NCBI RefSeq assembly: GCF_003550175.1
Contig: NZ_QXDF01000001.1
Span: 1,388,501-1,452,500 of the forward strand
Reading direction: 5' to 3'
DNA length: 64,000 bases
Origin: Dichotomicrobium thermohalophilum
GTDB taxonomy: Bacteria > Pseudomonadota > Alphaproteobacteria > Rhizobiales > Rhodomicrobiaceae
The translations under genes were made by a program, and so were the position numbers. Positions 56,741 through 64,000 of the stretch are shown piece after piece. A model generated the notes under the pieces. The model worked only from the letters and a program-made list of their open reading frames with translations, was not told where the DNA came from and did no database searches. The stretch's first letter is position 1. The number at the start of each line of letters is the position of its first letter.

Positions 56741-56759
56741 GGCGGGCGCTCGTCCCGCC
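56741..56759. terminator. GC hairpin between convergent genes
   Basis: GGCGGG (56741-56746) pairs with CCCGCC (56754-56759) around a 7-base loop, in the 55 bases between the L,D-transpeptidase stop and the crtI stop. No U-tract follows on either strand, so it is only a possible bidirectional terminator. Confidence 0.3.
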
Positions 56760-56781
56760 CCGGCCGCTCACATGACCTGCC

Positions 56782-58341
56782 CTACACAGGCGCGTGTTCA
56801 GGCGCCGGCACGAGCTTCTCGACAACCTTGGCAGAACACAACACGCCCGGCATCCCTGCGCCCGGATGCGTGCCCGCTCCAACGAGATACAGGCCCGCCG
56901 GCCCTTCGGCGCGGTTATGGAAGCGGAACCAGGCGGATTGGGTGAAGTGCGGCGCGACCGAGAAGCCCGCCCCCGCCTCACTGAGATAGTCCTGCTTGAA
57001 GTCGGCAGGCGTCATGTAGAAATCGGCCGTAATCGACTCGTTCAGGCCGGGCAGCATGGTCTCGTCCAGCGCGTCGACGATGCGTTGCCGCAAGCGCGGC
57101 CCTTCGGCGTCCCAGTCGATGTTGCCGTCGAGATTCGGCACCGGGCATAGAACGTAAAACGAGTCGCAGCCTTCCGGCGCGAAGCTCGGGTCGGTCGCCG
57201 TCGGACGGTGAACATAGAGGGAGAAGTCGTCGGCGAGCTTCTTCTGCTTGAAGATTTCGTCAAGAAGCTCTCTGTAGCGCTTGCCCAGCCAGATGGTGTG
57301 GTGCGCGACGTCCGGGTACGACTTCGTCGTGCCGAAATAGAGGACGTACAGCCCCATCGACTTGCGCATGTACTTGCTCTTGATCCGCGCGGCCCAGCCG
57401 CGGTCCTTCTCATCCAGCATGTGCCGGTACAGATGCAGCGGGTCGGCATTCGAGACCACGACATCGGCCGACTCCGTCTCGCCATCCGGCAGCCGGACGC
57501 CGGTGACCCGACCGTTCGACGTCTCGATCTTGTCGATGGTCGTGTTCAGCCGGACCTCGACGCCTTCTTCTTCCATCAGCTTGTGCAGCGCGTCCACGAT
57601 CGCGCCGGTGCCGCCCATGGCGAAATACACGCCCCATTTACGCTCAAGGTAATGGATCAGCCCGTAGATACTGGTGGTGTCGAACGGACTGCCGCCCACG
57701 AGCAGAGGCTGGATTGAGAAGGCCTGGCGAATCTTTTCATTCTTCAGATGCTTGCAGATCAGCTGCCAGACCGTGTTGTGGCTCTTCAGGCGCACCAGCG
57801 TGGGGATCTGCCCGATCATCGTGAGCGGGTTGTGGAACGGCTGGTCGGCCAGGCGCGTGAAGCCGGCATCGAAGAGCTTTTCCGAATGGGCAAGCAGCTT
57901 CAGGTAACCGTCTGCATCGGCTGGCTCGAATTTGCGGATTTCATTCAGCGTGTCCTCGACCGTGCCCCCATAGTCGAAGGTGCTGCCATCGGGGAAGCGA
58001 AAGCGGTACCAGGGGTCAAGCGGGACAAGCGTGAGATAATCCTCCAGCCGCTTGCCGAACAACTCGAACAGCTCACGGAACAGGAAATCGGCGGTGATGA
58101 CAGTCGGCCCGGCATCGTGGCGAAAGCCATCGCGTTCAAACACCTGCGCCCGCCCGCCGCAGCGCGGTGCGCGGTCAAACATGGTGACGTTGTAGCCCTT
58201 GGCCCTCATGCGGAGCGCCGCCGCCATGCCGCCGAAGCCCGCCCCGACCACGACCGCGCGGCCCTTGCCGCCGGTGCTCACATACGGCGAGGCGATCGCC
58301 TCGGAATCGCCGCCGTTCACCCGATCCGTTGCAATGTCCAT
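56782..58341 (-). CDS. crtI: Phytoene desaturase CrtI
   Basis: A 519-residue FAD-dependent desaturase converting phytoene to lycopene or neurosporene. The dinucleotide motif is AVVVGAGFGGMAAALRMRAKG, followed by DRAPRCGGRAQVFERDGFRHDAGPT-type sequence. CrtI signatures follow: GVYFAMGGTGAIVDALHKLM, VVVSNADPLHLYRHML, FYVLCPVPNLDGNIDWD and the C-terminal LYLVGAGTHPGAGMPGVLCS. Length is normal (about 490-520). It starts 1 base after the fni stop, so the two are translationally linked. Which C40 product forms cannot be told. Confidence 0.95.
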   Translation of the reverse strand: MDIATDRVNGGDSEAIASPYVSTGGKGRAVVVGAGFGGMAAALRMRAKGYNVTMFDRAPRCGGRAQVFERDGFRHDAGPTVITADFLFRELFELFGKRLEDYLTLVPLDPWYRFRFPDGSTFDYGGTVEDTLNEIRKFEPADADGYLKLLAHSEKLFDAGFTRLADQPFHNPLTMIGQIPTLVRLKSHNTVWQLICKHLKNEKIRQAFSIQPLLVGGSPFDTTSIYGLIHYLERKWGVYFAMGGTGAIVDALHKLMEEEGVEVRLNTTIDKIETSNGRVTGVRLPDGETESADVVVSNADPLHLYRHMLDEKDRGWAARIKSKYMRKSMGLYVLYFGTTKSYPDVAHHTIWLGKRYRELLDEIFKQKKLADDFSLYVHRPTATDPSFAPEGCDSFYVLCPVPNLDGNIDWDAEGPRLRQRIVDALDETMLPGLNESITADFYMTPADFKQDYLSEAGAGFSVAPHFTQSAWFRFHNRAEGPAGLYLVGAGTHPGAGMPGVLCSAKVVEKLVPAPEHAPV

Positions 58342-58342
58342 G

Positions 58343-59401
58343 TCAGCTTTCTCCCGGGCCTTCGCTGCCCAGGCCCCCCGGTTGAATAAGACGCGCCTGC
58401 CTGAGATCGGCCAGCGTGTGGCTGCCCGTGCAGAAGCAGGCCACGCGCAGCGCCCCGATGACGCTCTGGAAGTGTTCGACGACGGCCTCAGCCGATGTCA
58501 ATGCGGCATCGAGGACGCCTGCGGCCGTGCCGGCCAAGTCGGCCCCGAGCCGGATCGCGCGCGCGACGTCCAGCCCATGACGGATGCCGCCAGAAGCGAT
58601 GATCGTGGCCTCGGGGCAAAGCCGGCGCGCATCGGCCACCGCGTGAGCGGTCGGGATGCCCCAGTCGGCGAACGGTTTGGCCGCCGCGCGGGCCACCGGA
58701 TCCTTGAGCCGCGCGCCCTCGACGGCTGCCCAGCTCGTTCCACCCGCCCCGGCGACATCCACCGCCGCGACCCCGGCATCGACCAGCTTGCGTGCTGTCA
58801 CCCCGGAAATGCCCGCGCCGACCTCCTTCACGATGATCGGCACATCCGCCATTCGCGCGAGCGTTTCGATCTCGCCGAGCAGGCCCGACCAGTTGCGGTC
58901 GCCGCCGGGCTGCAGCGCCTCTTGCAGCGGATTGACGTGAATGATGAGGGCGTTGGCGTCGATCATCTCGACGGCCCGGCGCGCGGCGTCCGGTCCGTTC
59001 CAGGTCTTGAGCTGCGCAGCGCCAAAATTGGCGAGGATCGGCGCCGAGCCGGCCTTGTCGCGCAGGCTGCGGTCGAAGCCGGCCATCTCTCCGGTCTCGA
59101 TCGCCACGCGCTGCGAGCCGACTGCCAGTGCGATGTTCAGCTCTCGCGCCGCCTCTGCGAGATTGGCGTTGATCTGCGCCGCGCGGTCGACGCCGCCTGT
59201 CATCGAGCTGATCAGCAGCGGCGCGCCCAATTCATGCCCCAGAAAGAGGGTGGACACGTCCACGTCGTCCATATCCATCTCGGGCAGGGCGACGTGCTCG
59301 AAGCGCACCGCATCGAAGCCGGTTGCGCCCGGCTTTCCGGTCGCGCCGCCGCCGAGTACGATGTTGAGGTGCTCGTCCTTGCGTGTGACTATGTCGGCCA
59401 T
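58343..59401 (-). CDS. fni: Type 2 isopentenyl-diphosphate isomerase
   Basis: A 352-residue FMN-dependent enzyme interconverting IPP and DMAPP. Seen are the N-terminal RKDEHLNIVLGG, LLISSMTGGVDRAAQINANL, ALAVGSQRVAIE, the FMN-binding IIVKEVGAGISGVTARKLVD, VAAVDVAGAGGTSWAAVE and the C-terminal IASGGIRHGLDVARAIRLGA. It supplies the DMAPP starter for CrtE and sits between crtI and crtE. Type 2 IDI replaces the unrelated Idi in many carotenoid producers. Start ATG 59401 follows AAGG; crtE diverges 200 bases away. Confidence 0.95.
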   Translation of the reverse strand: MADIVTRKDEHLNIVLGGGATGKPGATGFDAVRFEHVALPEMDMDDVDVSTLFLGHELGAPLLISSMTGGVDRAAQINANLAEAARELNIALAVGSQRVAIETGEMAGFDRSLRDKAGSAPILANFGAAQLKTWNGPDAARRAVEMIDANALIIHVNPLQEALQPGGDRNWSGLLGEIETLARMADVPIIVKEVGAGISGVTARKLVDAGVAAVDVAGAGGTSWAAVEGARLKDPVARAAAKPFADWGIPTAHAVADARRLCPEATIIASGGIRHGLDVARAIRLGADLAGTAAGVLDAALTSAEAVVEHFQSVIGALRVACFCTGSHTLADLRQARLIQPGGLGSEGPGES

Positions 59402-59601
59402 GCGCCTTGAGCCAATTAAACCGGCTGGCTGATACCCCCGGCATTCAGACGGTGCTGGACCATTCCGGCCGTGGACTGAACTGATGTTCCACCACGCGCG
59501 TTAATACGACGGACATTCGCTGGCGGTTCCCGTCCAATCGGATTAAAACAATAGCAATGCCCACGAGGCCGAGCCGGGAAGACGCCGCCAAAGGCAGTGG
59601 A

Positions 59602-60531
59602 ATGCACCAACATATTCATAACGTGGTTTCGCAAATCGGCAAACAGATCGACGCCGCACTGGAAGAGGCGGTCCCCGAAACCACAGGCGCAGGCGACGAT
59701 CTGACCCGTGCGATCCGCCATAGTCTGCTGGCGCCGGGCAAGCGGGCGAGGGGCGTGCTCCTGATGCTGGCGGCCGGGCACGGGCAGGCAGAGCGGCCTG
59801 AAGCCTTCGCGCCGGCCTGCGCGATCGAAATGGTGCATGCCGCCTCTCTGATCTTCGACGACCTGCCGTCGATGGACAACGCCACGCTGCGCCGCGGCCG
59901 GCCGGCCAGTCACTGCGAGTTTGGCGAGGCGACGGCCATCCTGGCAGGTATTGCGCTGTTGAACGAAGCCTATGCCGTTGTCAGTGCGGAACACCGCCTT
60001 GACGGCGATTGCCGCGCGGACCTGACACGCATGCTGAGCGGCTCGGTCGGGCTGGAAGGGCTGGTGGCTGGCCAATTCGCCGATCTGCACGCCAAGGCGC
60101 CGATGACGGCCGAACAGATCGAGTCGATTCACGCGCGAAAAACCGGCGCGCTGTTCGCTGCTGCCGCGCAGATGGGCGGGCGCGTCGCTGGCCGGTCGGC
60201 CGCCGATATCGAAGCGCTCAGAGATTTCGGCATGTCGATTGGCGTGGCATTCCAGACCTTTGATGATCTACTAGATGCCGTCAGCTCGCGCGAGACGGCA
60301 AGCAAGACGGTCCGCCATGACGGCGAGAAGCCGACGCTTGTGCGTCTGAATGGCGTGGAGGCTGCCGAGGAGGCGGCGCGCGCGGGCATGGACCGGGCGA
60401 TGGCGCAGGTGAGCGAGCTCGGGCCGGACGGCCAGCTCCTGGCGCAGTTTGCCGGCCAGCTCGCCGACATTCTCTGCTCCAAGATGAAACAGCGTCCCGA
60501 AGCCGGGACCGATACCACGAGCATGTCCTGA
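59602..60531 (+). CDS. crtE: Geranylgeranyl/farnesyl diphosphate synthase-type prenyltransferase
   Basis: A 309-residue E-isoprenyl diphosphate synthase. The first aspartate-rich motif is DDLPSMD (86-92), in the CrtE-like form, and the second is FQTFDDLLDAVSS. GKRARGVLLML and the RRGRPASHCEFGEATAILAG segment are typical. The locus argues for GGPP synthesis for carotenoids; IspA-type FPP synthesis is an alternative by sequence. ATG 59602 has AAGG upstream; an earlier in-frame ATG at 59557 has none. An ABC transporter gene starts 2 bases after its stop. Confidence 0.9.
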   Translation: MHQHIHNVVSQIGKQIDAALEEAVPETTGAGDDLTRAIRHSLLAPGKRARGVLLMLAAGHGQAERPEAFAPACAIEMVHAASLIFDDLPSMDNATLRRGRPASHCEFGEATAILAGIALLNEAYAVVSAEHRLDGDCRADLTRMLSGSVGLEGLVAGQFADLHAKAPMTAEQIESIHARKTGALFAAAAQMGGRVAGRSAADIEALRDFGMSIGVAFQTFDDLLDAVSSRETASKTVRHDGEKPTLVRLNGVEAAEEAARAGMDRAMAQVSELGPDGQLLAQFAGQLADILCSKMKQRPEAGTDTTSMS

Positions 60532-60533
60532 AC

Positions 60534-61619
60534 GTGTCACGATACCAGGCCGAACTGGCGACAAAGACGGTGCCCGGCGACGACAACGCGCCAGGGGATG
60601 GCCAGGCGCGGCCTTCGCCGGAACGGCGCTCGCCTCACGGGCGCCAGCCGTCCCAGACCGCTGCCGCATTGCCGGAGGCGCTGCTGCATGTCGAAGACGC
60701 CCACTACGCCTATGGCAGCCGGCAGGTGCTGCGTGGGGCAAGCCTGGACGCCTACCCGGGCGAAATTCTGGTGCTGCTCGGGCGCAATGGGGCTGGAAAA
60801 TCGACGCTGGTCAAGGCGATCACTGGCCGCATCGCCCTGTCGGACGGGCATCTGACGGTGTCAGGGCAGGATCCGCGCCAGACGCCTTGGGCGCGACGCG
60901 AGATCGGACTGGTGCCTCAGCAACTGGCGATCTACGACAAGCTTACGCCACGTGAAAACCTGACTGTCTTCGGCCGGCTGATGGGCGTTGCACCGGACAA
61001 GCTGAATAACGCCGCGGATGCGCTGCTGGAGCGGATCGGACTCAGCGCCCGCGCGCACGAGCCTGTGCGCGCGCTTTCGGGCGGCATGAAGCGGCGCGTG
61101 AACATCGGGGCGGCGCTGATGCATGAGCCGAAGCTCCTGATCCTCGACGAGCCGACGGTGGGCATCGACACCCGCGCCCGCGAGGACATCTCGGACATGC
61201 TCCGCCAGCTCCGCGACGAGGGTCTGGCCATCCTGCTGACGACCCATGACATGGAAGAGGCCGAGGCGCTGGCTGATCGCGTGGCGATCATGGTGGACGG
61301 TCAGGTCATGGCCAGCGGGGCGCCGGCTGCCTTGGTGCGCGAGTATTTCGGCGCGCGCATGGAGATTTCCGTTACCGCTGCAAGACCGCTCGATGCTGCA
61401 ATGGAGGCCGAGGAATGCGCGGCGCTGCGGGCCGCGGGCTTTACCGTCGATCCGCGCAGCAATGCCGTGCGCGGTCTGGTCGAACTCAGCGGCGATGATC
61501 TGCCCCGCGTGTTCCGCACGCTGCTGGCTGACAAGCCGGAGGCGCAGGAAATCCGTGTGCGGCGGCCCGGTCTTGACACGCTGCTCAACTATTTCGCCGA
61601 TCAGGGATCGCAGCCATGA
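60534..61619 (+). CDS. ABC transporter ATP-binding protein
   Basis: A 361-residue nucleotide-binding subunit of an ABC-2 type exporter. Walker A is GRNGAGKS (83-90), the Q-loop VPQQLAIYDKLTPRENL, signature ALSGGMKRRVNIGAAL, Walker B LLILDEPTVGID and H-loop LLTTHDMEEAEALADR. The first 50 or so residues are a disordered extension, and about 90 residues follow the ATPase core (REYFGARMEISVTAARPLDA). It starts at GTG 60534 just after crtE and overlaps the permease start (ATGA), so all three are co-transcribed. The substrate is unknown; placement suggests a membrane lipid or pigment-related cargo. Confidence 0.92.
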   Translation: MSRYQAELATKTVPGDDNAPGDGQARPSPERRSPHGRQPSQTAAALPEALLHVEDAHYAYGSRQVLRGASLDAYPGEILVLLGRNGAGKSTLVKAITGRIALSDGHLTVSGQDPRQTPWARREIGLVPQQLAIYDKLTPRENLTVFGRLMGVAPDKLNNAADALLERIGLSARAHEPVRALSGGMKRRVNIGAALMHEPKLLILDEPTVGIDTRAREDISDMLRQLRDEGLAILLTTHDMEEAEALADRVAIMVDGQVMASGAPAALVREYFGARMEISVTAARPLDAAMEAEECAALRAAGFTVDPRSNAVRGLVELSGDDLPRVFRTLLADKPEAQEIRVRRPGLDTLLNYFADQGSQP

Positions 61620-62845
61620 GGATGGCCGCTTTCCGCGTGATGCTGCTGAACCTTGTCCGGGATCGCGGCGCACTGGCCTCGGCCTTCTTGCTGCCGGCGA
61701 CCGTGTTCGTCATCTTTGCGGTGATCTTCGCCGGCACAGTCGGCGGCACCATCAACCTGAAGATTGCGGTTGCCGACGAACGCCAGAGTGAAGCGTCCGT
61801 AAAGCTGGTCGAGGCCATCTTCGACCGGTCCAGCCTGAGCCAGACAGTTTCGGATGATGGGCTGTCTTCGGCGCAAGTGCGCGAACTGGTGCGCACCGGG
61901 GCGGCGGATGTCGGCCTGATCATCCGCAGCCAGGGCGGTCCGCTCGACAAGCCGGGCGAGAGCACGTCCGCGCCGTTGCAGATCGTCGTCGACCCGGCGC
62001 GCGAGATCGCCGTGTCGATCTTCGAGGGTGCGCTCAATGAGGCCTATTTTGAAGCGTTCCCGCGCGCGCCGCTGCGCAGCGCCGCCGAGGAGCTGGGGCG
62101 CAATGTGCTGCGCCTGTCGGAATCCCAGACCCAGGAGCTTGGCGCACGCATCGACGCTGCGCCTGTCCCCGCAGAGGGCGAGGGTGAAGGTTTCCGGATG
62201 CAGCCGGGCATGGAAAAAGTCACCGTGGCCGGCACGGTCGGCGTGGCCAGCGGCGTCTCGTATTATGCCGGCGCGGTCGCGATCCTGTTCCTGCTGTATT
62301 CCTCGGTCGTGGGGGCGATCTCGCTTCTGGAGGAAAAGGAATCGGGCCTGTTCGACCGGTTGACTTACGGCCCTGGCGGTACGCGCGCACTCGTCGAAGG
62401 CAAGTTCGTCTTTCTGGTTGCGCAGGGCGTCATTCAGGTCACGATCATTTTCCTGGTTGCTTGGCTGGGCTTTGGCGTCGATTTGCCCGGTCACATCCTC
62501 GCCTGGGCCGGGACAACGGTGGTGAGCGCGCTCGCGGCGGCGGGACTGGCGCTCGTTTTCGTGCTTCTGTGCCGCAGCAAGCAGCAGGCGCAGACACTGA
62601 CCAACATCGTTGTCTTGCTGGTGTCGGCGATTGGCGGGAGCATGGTGCCCCGCTTCCTTATGCCGCAATGGATACAGGATATCGGCTGGTTGACGCCGAA
62701 TACCTGGACATTGGAAGCGTATAACGAGATTTTCTGGCGTGCCAGCGGGCTGGATGCTGTCGTTCTGCCATGGGTCGTGCTCGGTGCGACCGGTCTCGTA
62801 GCGCTTGTGGCGGCCAACATGCTGGCGCGCAGGCATGCGGGCTGA
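61616..62845 (+). CDS. ABC-2 type transporter permease
   Basis: A 409-residue permease. One N-terminal helix (LASAFLLPATVFVIFAVIFA) precedes an extracytoplasmic domain of about 180 residues, then five or six C-terminal helices (GAVAILFLLYSSVVGAISLL, FLVAQGVIQVTIIFLVAWLG, VVSALAAAGLALVFVLLC, TNIVVLLVSAIGGSMVPRFL, VLGATGLVALVAANML). This is the layout of YhfL/YbhR-like ABC-2 exporters with a large periplasmic loop. EEKESGLFDRLTYGPGGTRALV is the coupling region. It overlaps the ATPase gene by four bases. crtW follows 16 bases later. Confidence 0.9.
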   Translation: MRMAAFRVMLLNLVRDRGALASAFLLPATVFVIFAVIFAGTVGGTINLKIAVADERQSEASVKLVEAIFDRSSLSQTVSDDGLSSAQVRELVRTGAADVGLIIRSQGGPLDKPGESTSAPLQIVVDPAREIAVSIFEGALNEAYFEAFPRAPLRSAAEELGRNVLRLSESQTQELGARIDAAPVPAEGEGEGFRMQPGMEKVTVAGTVGVASGVSYYAGAVAILFLLYSSVVGAISLLEEKESGLFDRLTYGPGGTRALVEGKFVFLVAQGVIQVTIIFLVAWLGFGVDLPGHILAWAGTTVVSALAAAGLALVFVLLCRSKQQAQTLTNIVVLLVSAIGGSMVPRFLMPQWIQDIGWLTPNTWTLEAYNEIFWRASGLDAVVLPWVVLGATGLVALVAANMLARRHAG

Positions 62846-62861
62846 CGAGGGAGCTTGAGGA

Positions 62862-63641
62862 ATGGAACAGGTGATCGCGCAGGTGCGCGAGAGCATCGGC
62901 GGGGCGGACAAGGCCCGCACCACCGTCATCGGGCTGAGCCTGGCGGTCGGCGTGATCCTCGCCTGGCTGGCGCTGCACATCTACGCGGTGTTCTTCGTCG
63001 ATCTCGCGGCGATCAACCCTCTATTGACGTTTGCAATCGTCGCGGCGCAGTGCTGGCTTTATGTCGGCATCTTCATCGTCGCGCATGACTGCATGCACGG
63101 TTCGCTGGCGCCGGGGCGGCCAGCGGTCAATCGCTGGTTTGGGCGCGCCTGCCTGTTTCTCTATGCCGGCTTTGATTTCGATACCCTGAAGGCCAAGCAC
63201 CGCGAGCATCACCAACACGCCGGGACCGAGGACGACCCGGACTTCCACGAGGACGATCCCGACTCCTTCTGGGCGTGGTATGTGCGCTTTTTCCGGGAGT
63301 ATTTCTCCGGCCGCGAACTGCTGATCATCCTCGCGGCGGTGGTGGCCTATGTGTGGCTGCTGGGCGCGTCACTCGCCAATATCTGGGTGTTCTGGGCGCT
63401 GCCGGCGATCGTCTCATCGCTGCAGCTTTTCTATTTCGGCACCTATCTGCCGCATCAGCCGGGGCAGGAGCCGTTCGTGGACCGGCACAACAGCCGGACC
63501 AACGATTATCCGCACTGGCTATCGCTGCTGACCTGCTTCCATTTCGGCTATCACCACGAGCATCACCTGTTCCCGTATCTGCCGTGGTGGCGGCTACCTG
63601 CGGCGCATGATGCGCTGCGCCGGGCGGAGGCGCGGGCTTAG
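62862..63641 (+). CDS. crtW: CrtW-type beta-carotene ketolase
   Basis: A 259-residue membrane di-iron oxygenase of the fatty-acid-desaturase superfamily. The three His clusters are AHDCMHG (His75, His79), HREHH (113-117) and HHEHH (231-235), with about four hydrophobic segments. The end FHFGYHHEHHLFPYLPWWRLP and the PGRPAVNRWFGRACLFLYAG stretch match beta-carotene C4-ketolases (CrtW), which make echinenone and canthaxanthin. A desaturase of another lipid is possible, but the crt context supports CrtW. No lycopene cyclase (crtY) is in the window. Confidence 0.88.
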   Translation: MEQVIAQVRESIGGADKARTTVIGLSLAVGVILAWLALHIYAVFFVDLAAINPLLTFAIVAAQCWLYVGIFIVAHDCMHGSLAPGRPAVNRWFGRACLFLYAGFDFDTLKAKHREHHQHAGTEDDPDFHEDDPDSFWAWYVRFFREYFSGRELLIILAAVVAYVWLLGASLANIWVFWALPAIVSSLQLFYFGTYLPHQPGQEPFVDRHNSRTNDYPHWLSLLTCFHFGYHHEHHLFPYLPWWRLPAAHDALRRAEARA

Positions 63642-63660
63642 GTCGCGTTCACGCGCTCGC

Positions 63661-63735
63661 CATTGCGAGATCCGGAGGGGCGAAATAATCCAGCGCCGCG
63701 CACTTTGGCTGGATTGCGTCGCTTGGCTCGCAATG
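63661..63735. repeat. Dispersed palindromic repeat element (single copy here)
   Basis: CATTGCGAG at 63661-63669 is the exact inverse of CTCGCAATG at 63727-63735, with inner arms AATCCAGC (63687-63694) and GCTGGATT (63708-63715). The CATTGCGAG...AATCCAG / CTGGATT...CTCGCAATG arrangement is one I recognise as a widespread intergenic palindromic repeat in proteobacterial genomes. It fills the gap between the convergent crtW and crtB and could act as a terminator. Confidence 0.7.
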
Positions 63736-63753
63736 ACCCGCAAGCAGCGGGAT

Positions 63754-64000
63754 TCAGGCGTGCTCGTCGCTTTCGACAAGGCTGGGCTTGGTCCACAGCC
63801 CGTCGCGCGGGCGGACCGGGCGGATGGCTGCGAGCGCGTGGACGCCGAGCGCATCCAGCCCGCCCAAGCCGAGGCTGCCAAGTTTGCGGGCGCGGCTCGT
63901 GCTCACGCGGCGGTCCCAGGCCTGCGGGCCGAGCGCCTGCACGTCCCGGCCGATAGCGCGGTAGATGCGGCTGGCCGCGGCGATGGTCCAGGCCGAGCGC
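63754..64000 (-). CDS. crtB: Phytoene synthase CrtB (C-terminal part, cut by window edge)
   Basis: The last 81 codons of a minus-strand gene that continues beyond base 64000. The segment RSAWTIAAASRIYRAIGRDV and AWDRRVSTSRARKLG matches the C-terminal end of bacterial phytoene/squalene synthases, where the Y-x-x-I-G helix precedes the W-x-R-R-V motif. CrtB condenses two GGPP to phytoene. The catalytic DxxxD motifs would lie outside the window. The crt context makes CrtB far more likely than squalene synthase. Confidence 0.82.
   Translation of the reverse strand, partial: RSAWTIAAASRIYRAIGRDVQALGPQAWDRRVSTSRARKLGSLGLGGLDALGVHALAAIRPVRPRDGLWTKPSLVESDEHA

Overview
The window is GC-rich, gene-dense chromosomal DNA of an alphaproteobacterium. 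The evidence is the bamD-recN-ligA run, a candidate alphaproteobacterial suhB/MmgR-type sRNA beside an inositol-monophosphatase-family gene, an FNR-type box at hemN, clpS-clpA, a PutA lacking the N-terminal DNA-binding module, and a crtW/crtE/crtI/crtB carotenoid locus with type 2 IPP isomerase. I cannot name the genus. I see no rRNA, tRNA, CRISPR array, transposase or phage gene, so this looks like core chromosome with local rearrangements.

Layout. 0.1-2.4 kb: peroxiredoxin-like protein, glutathione S-transferase, D-amino-acid aminotransferase (+). 2.5-6.6 kb (-): two unusual repeat proteins, one with four tandem beta-type repeats and one membrane-anchored with 3 x 6 cysteines in fixed spacing, then serA. 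7.0-11.7 kb (+): bamD, recN, ligA. 11.8-20.6 kb: small protein, asd, chrA (+), an unknown protein, leuB, putA. 20.6-28.6 kb: small secreted protein, hemN diverging from a fasciclin-domain protein around an FNR-like palindrome, a DUF502 membrane protein, a SPOR protein, glmS and glmU. 28.7-34.7 kb: trmD, dadA, a Tyr-rich secreted protein, an RraA-like/cupin pair, a secreted dienelactone-hydrolase-like enzyme and an MFS permease. 34.7-39.3 kb: a frameshifted secreted protein, rplS with an extra C-terminal domain, leuC, and a SPOR-containing D,D-carboxypeptidase. 39.8-43.1 kb: clpS, clpA and a DksA-type zinc finger protein. 43.2-49.7 kb: small membrane proteins, an SLC13-type permease, the sRNA candidate, a HisN-like phosphatase, a class II aldolase and a 716-residue membrane protein. 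49.8-53.6 kb: SDR, DUF2256, FeS photolyase, glutathione peroxidase and O-methyltransferase. 53.8-56.7 kb: fadD and an L,D-transpeptidase. 56.8-64.0 kb: crtI, fni, crtE, a two-gene ABC transporter, crtW and the 3' end of crtB.

How the genes fit together. Cell-envelope functions recur: BamD, GlmU/GlmS, D-alanine metabolism (D-amino-acid aminotransferase, DadA), D,D-carboxypeptidase, L,D-transpeptidase and SPOR proteins. Amino-acid synthesis genes (serA, asd, leuB, leuC, hisN) are scattered, and the usual trmD-rplS and leuC-leuD-leuB-asd neighbourhoods are broken up; no leuD is visible. The right third is a light and oxidative-stress zone: photolyase, peroxidase and a ketocarotenoid-type pigment locus with an embedded ABC transporter.
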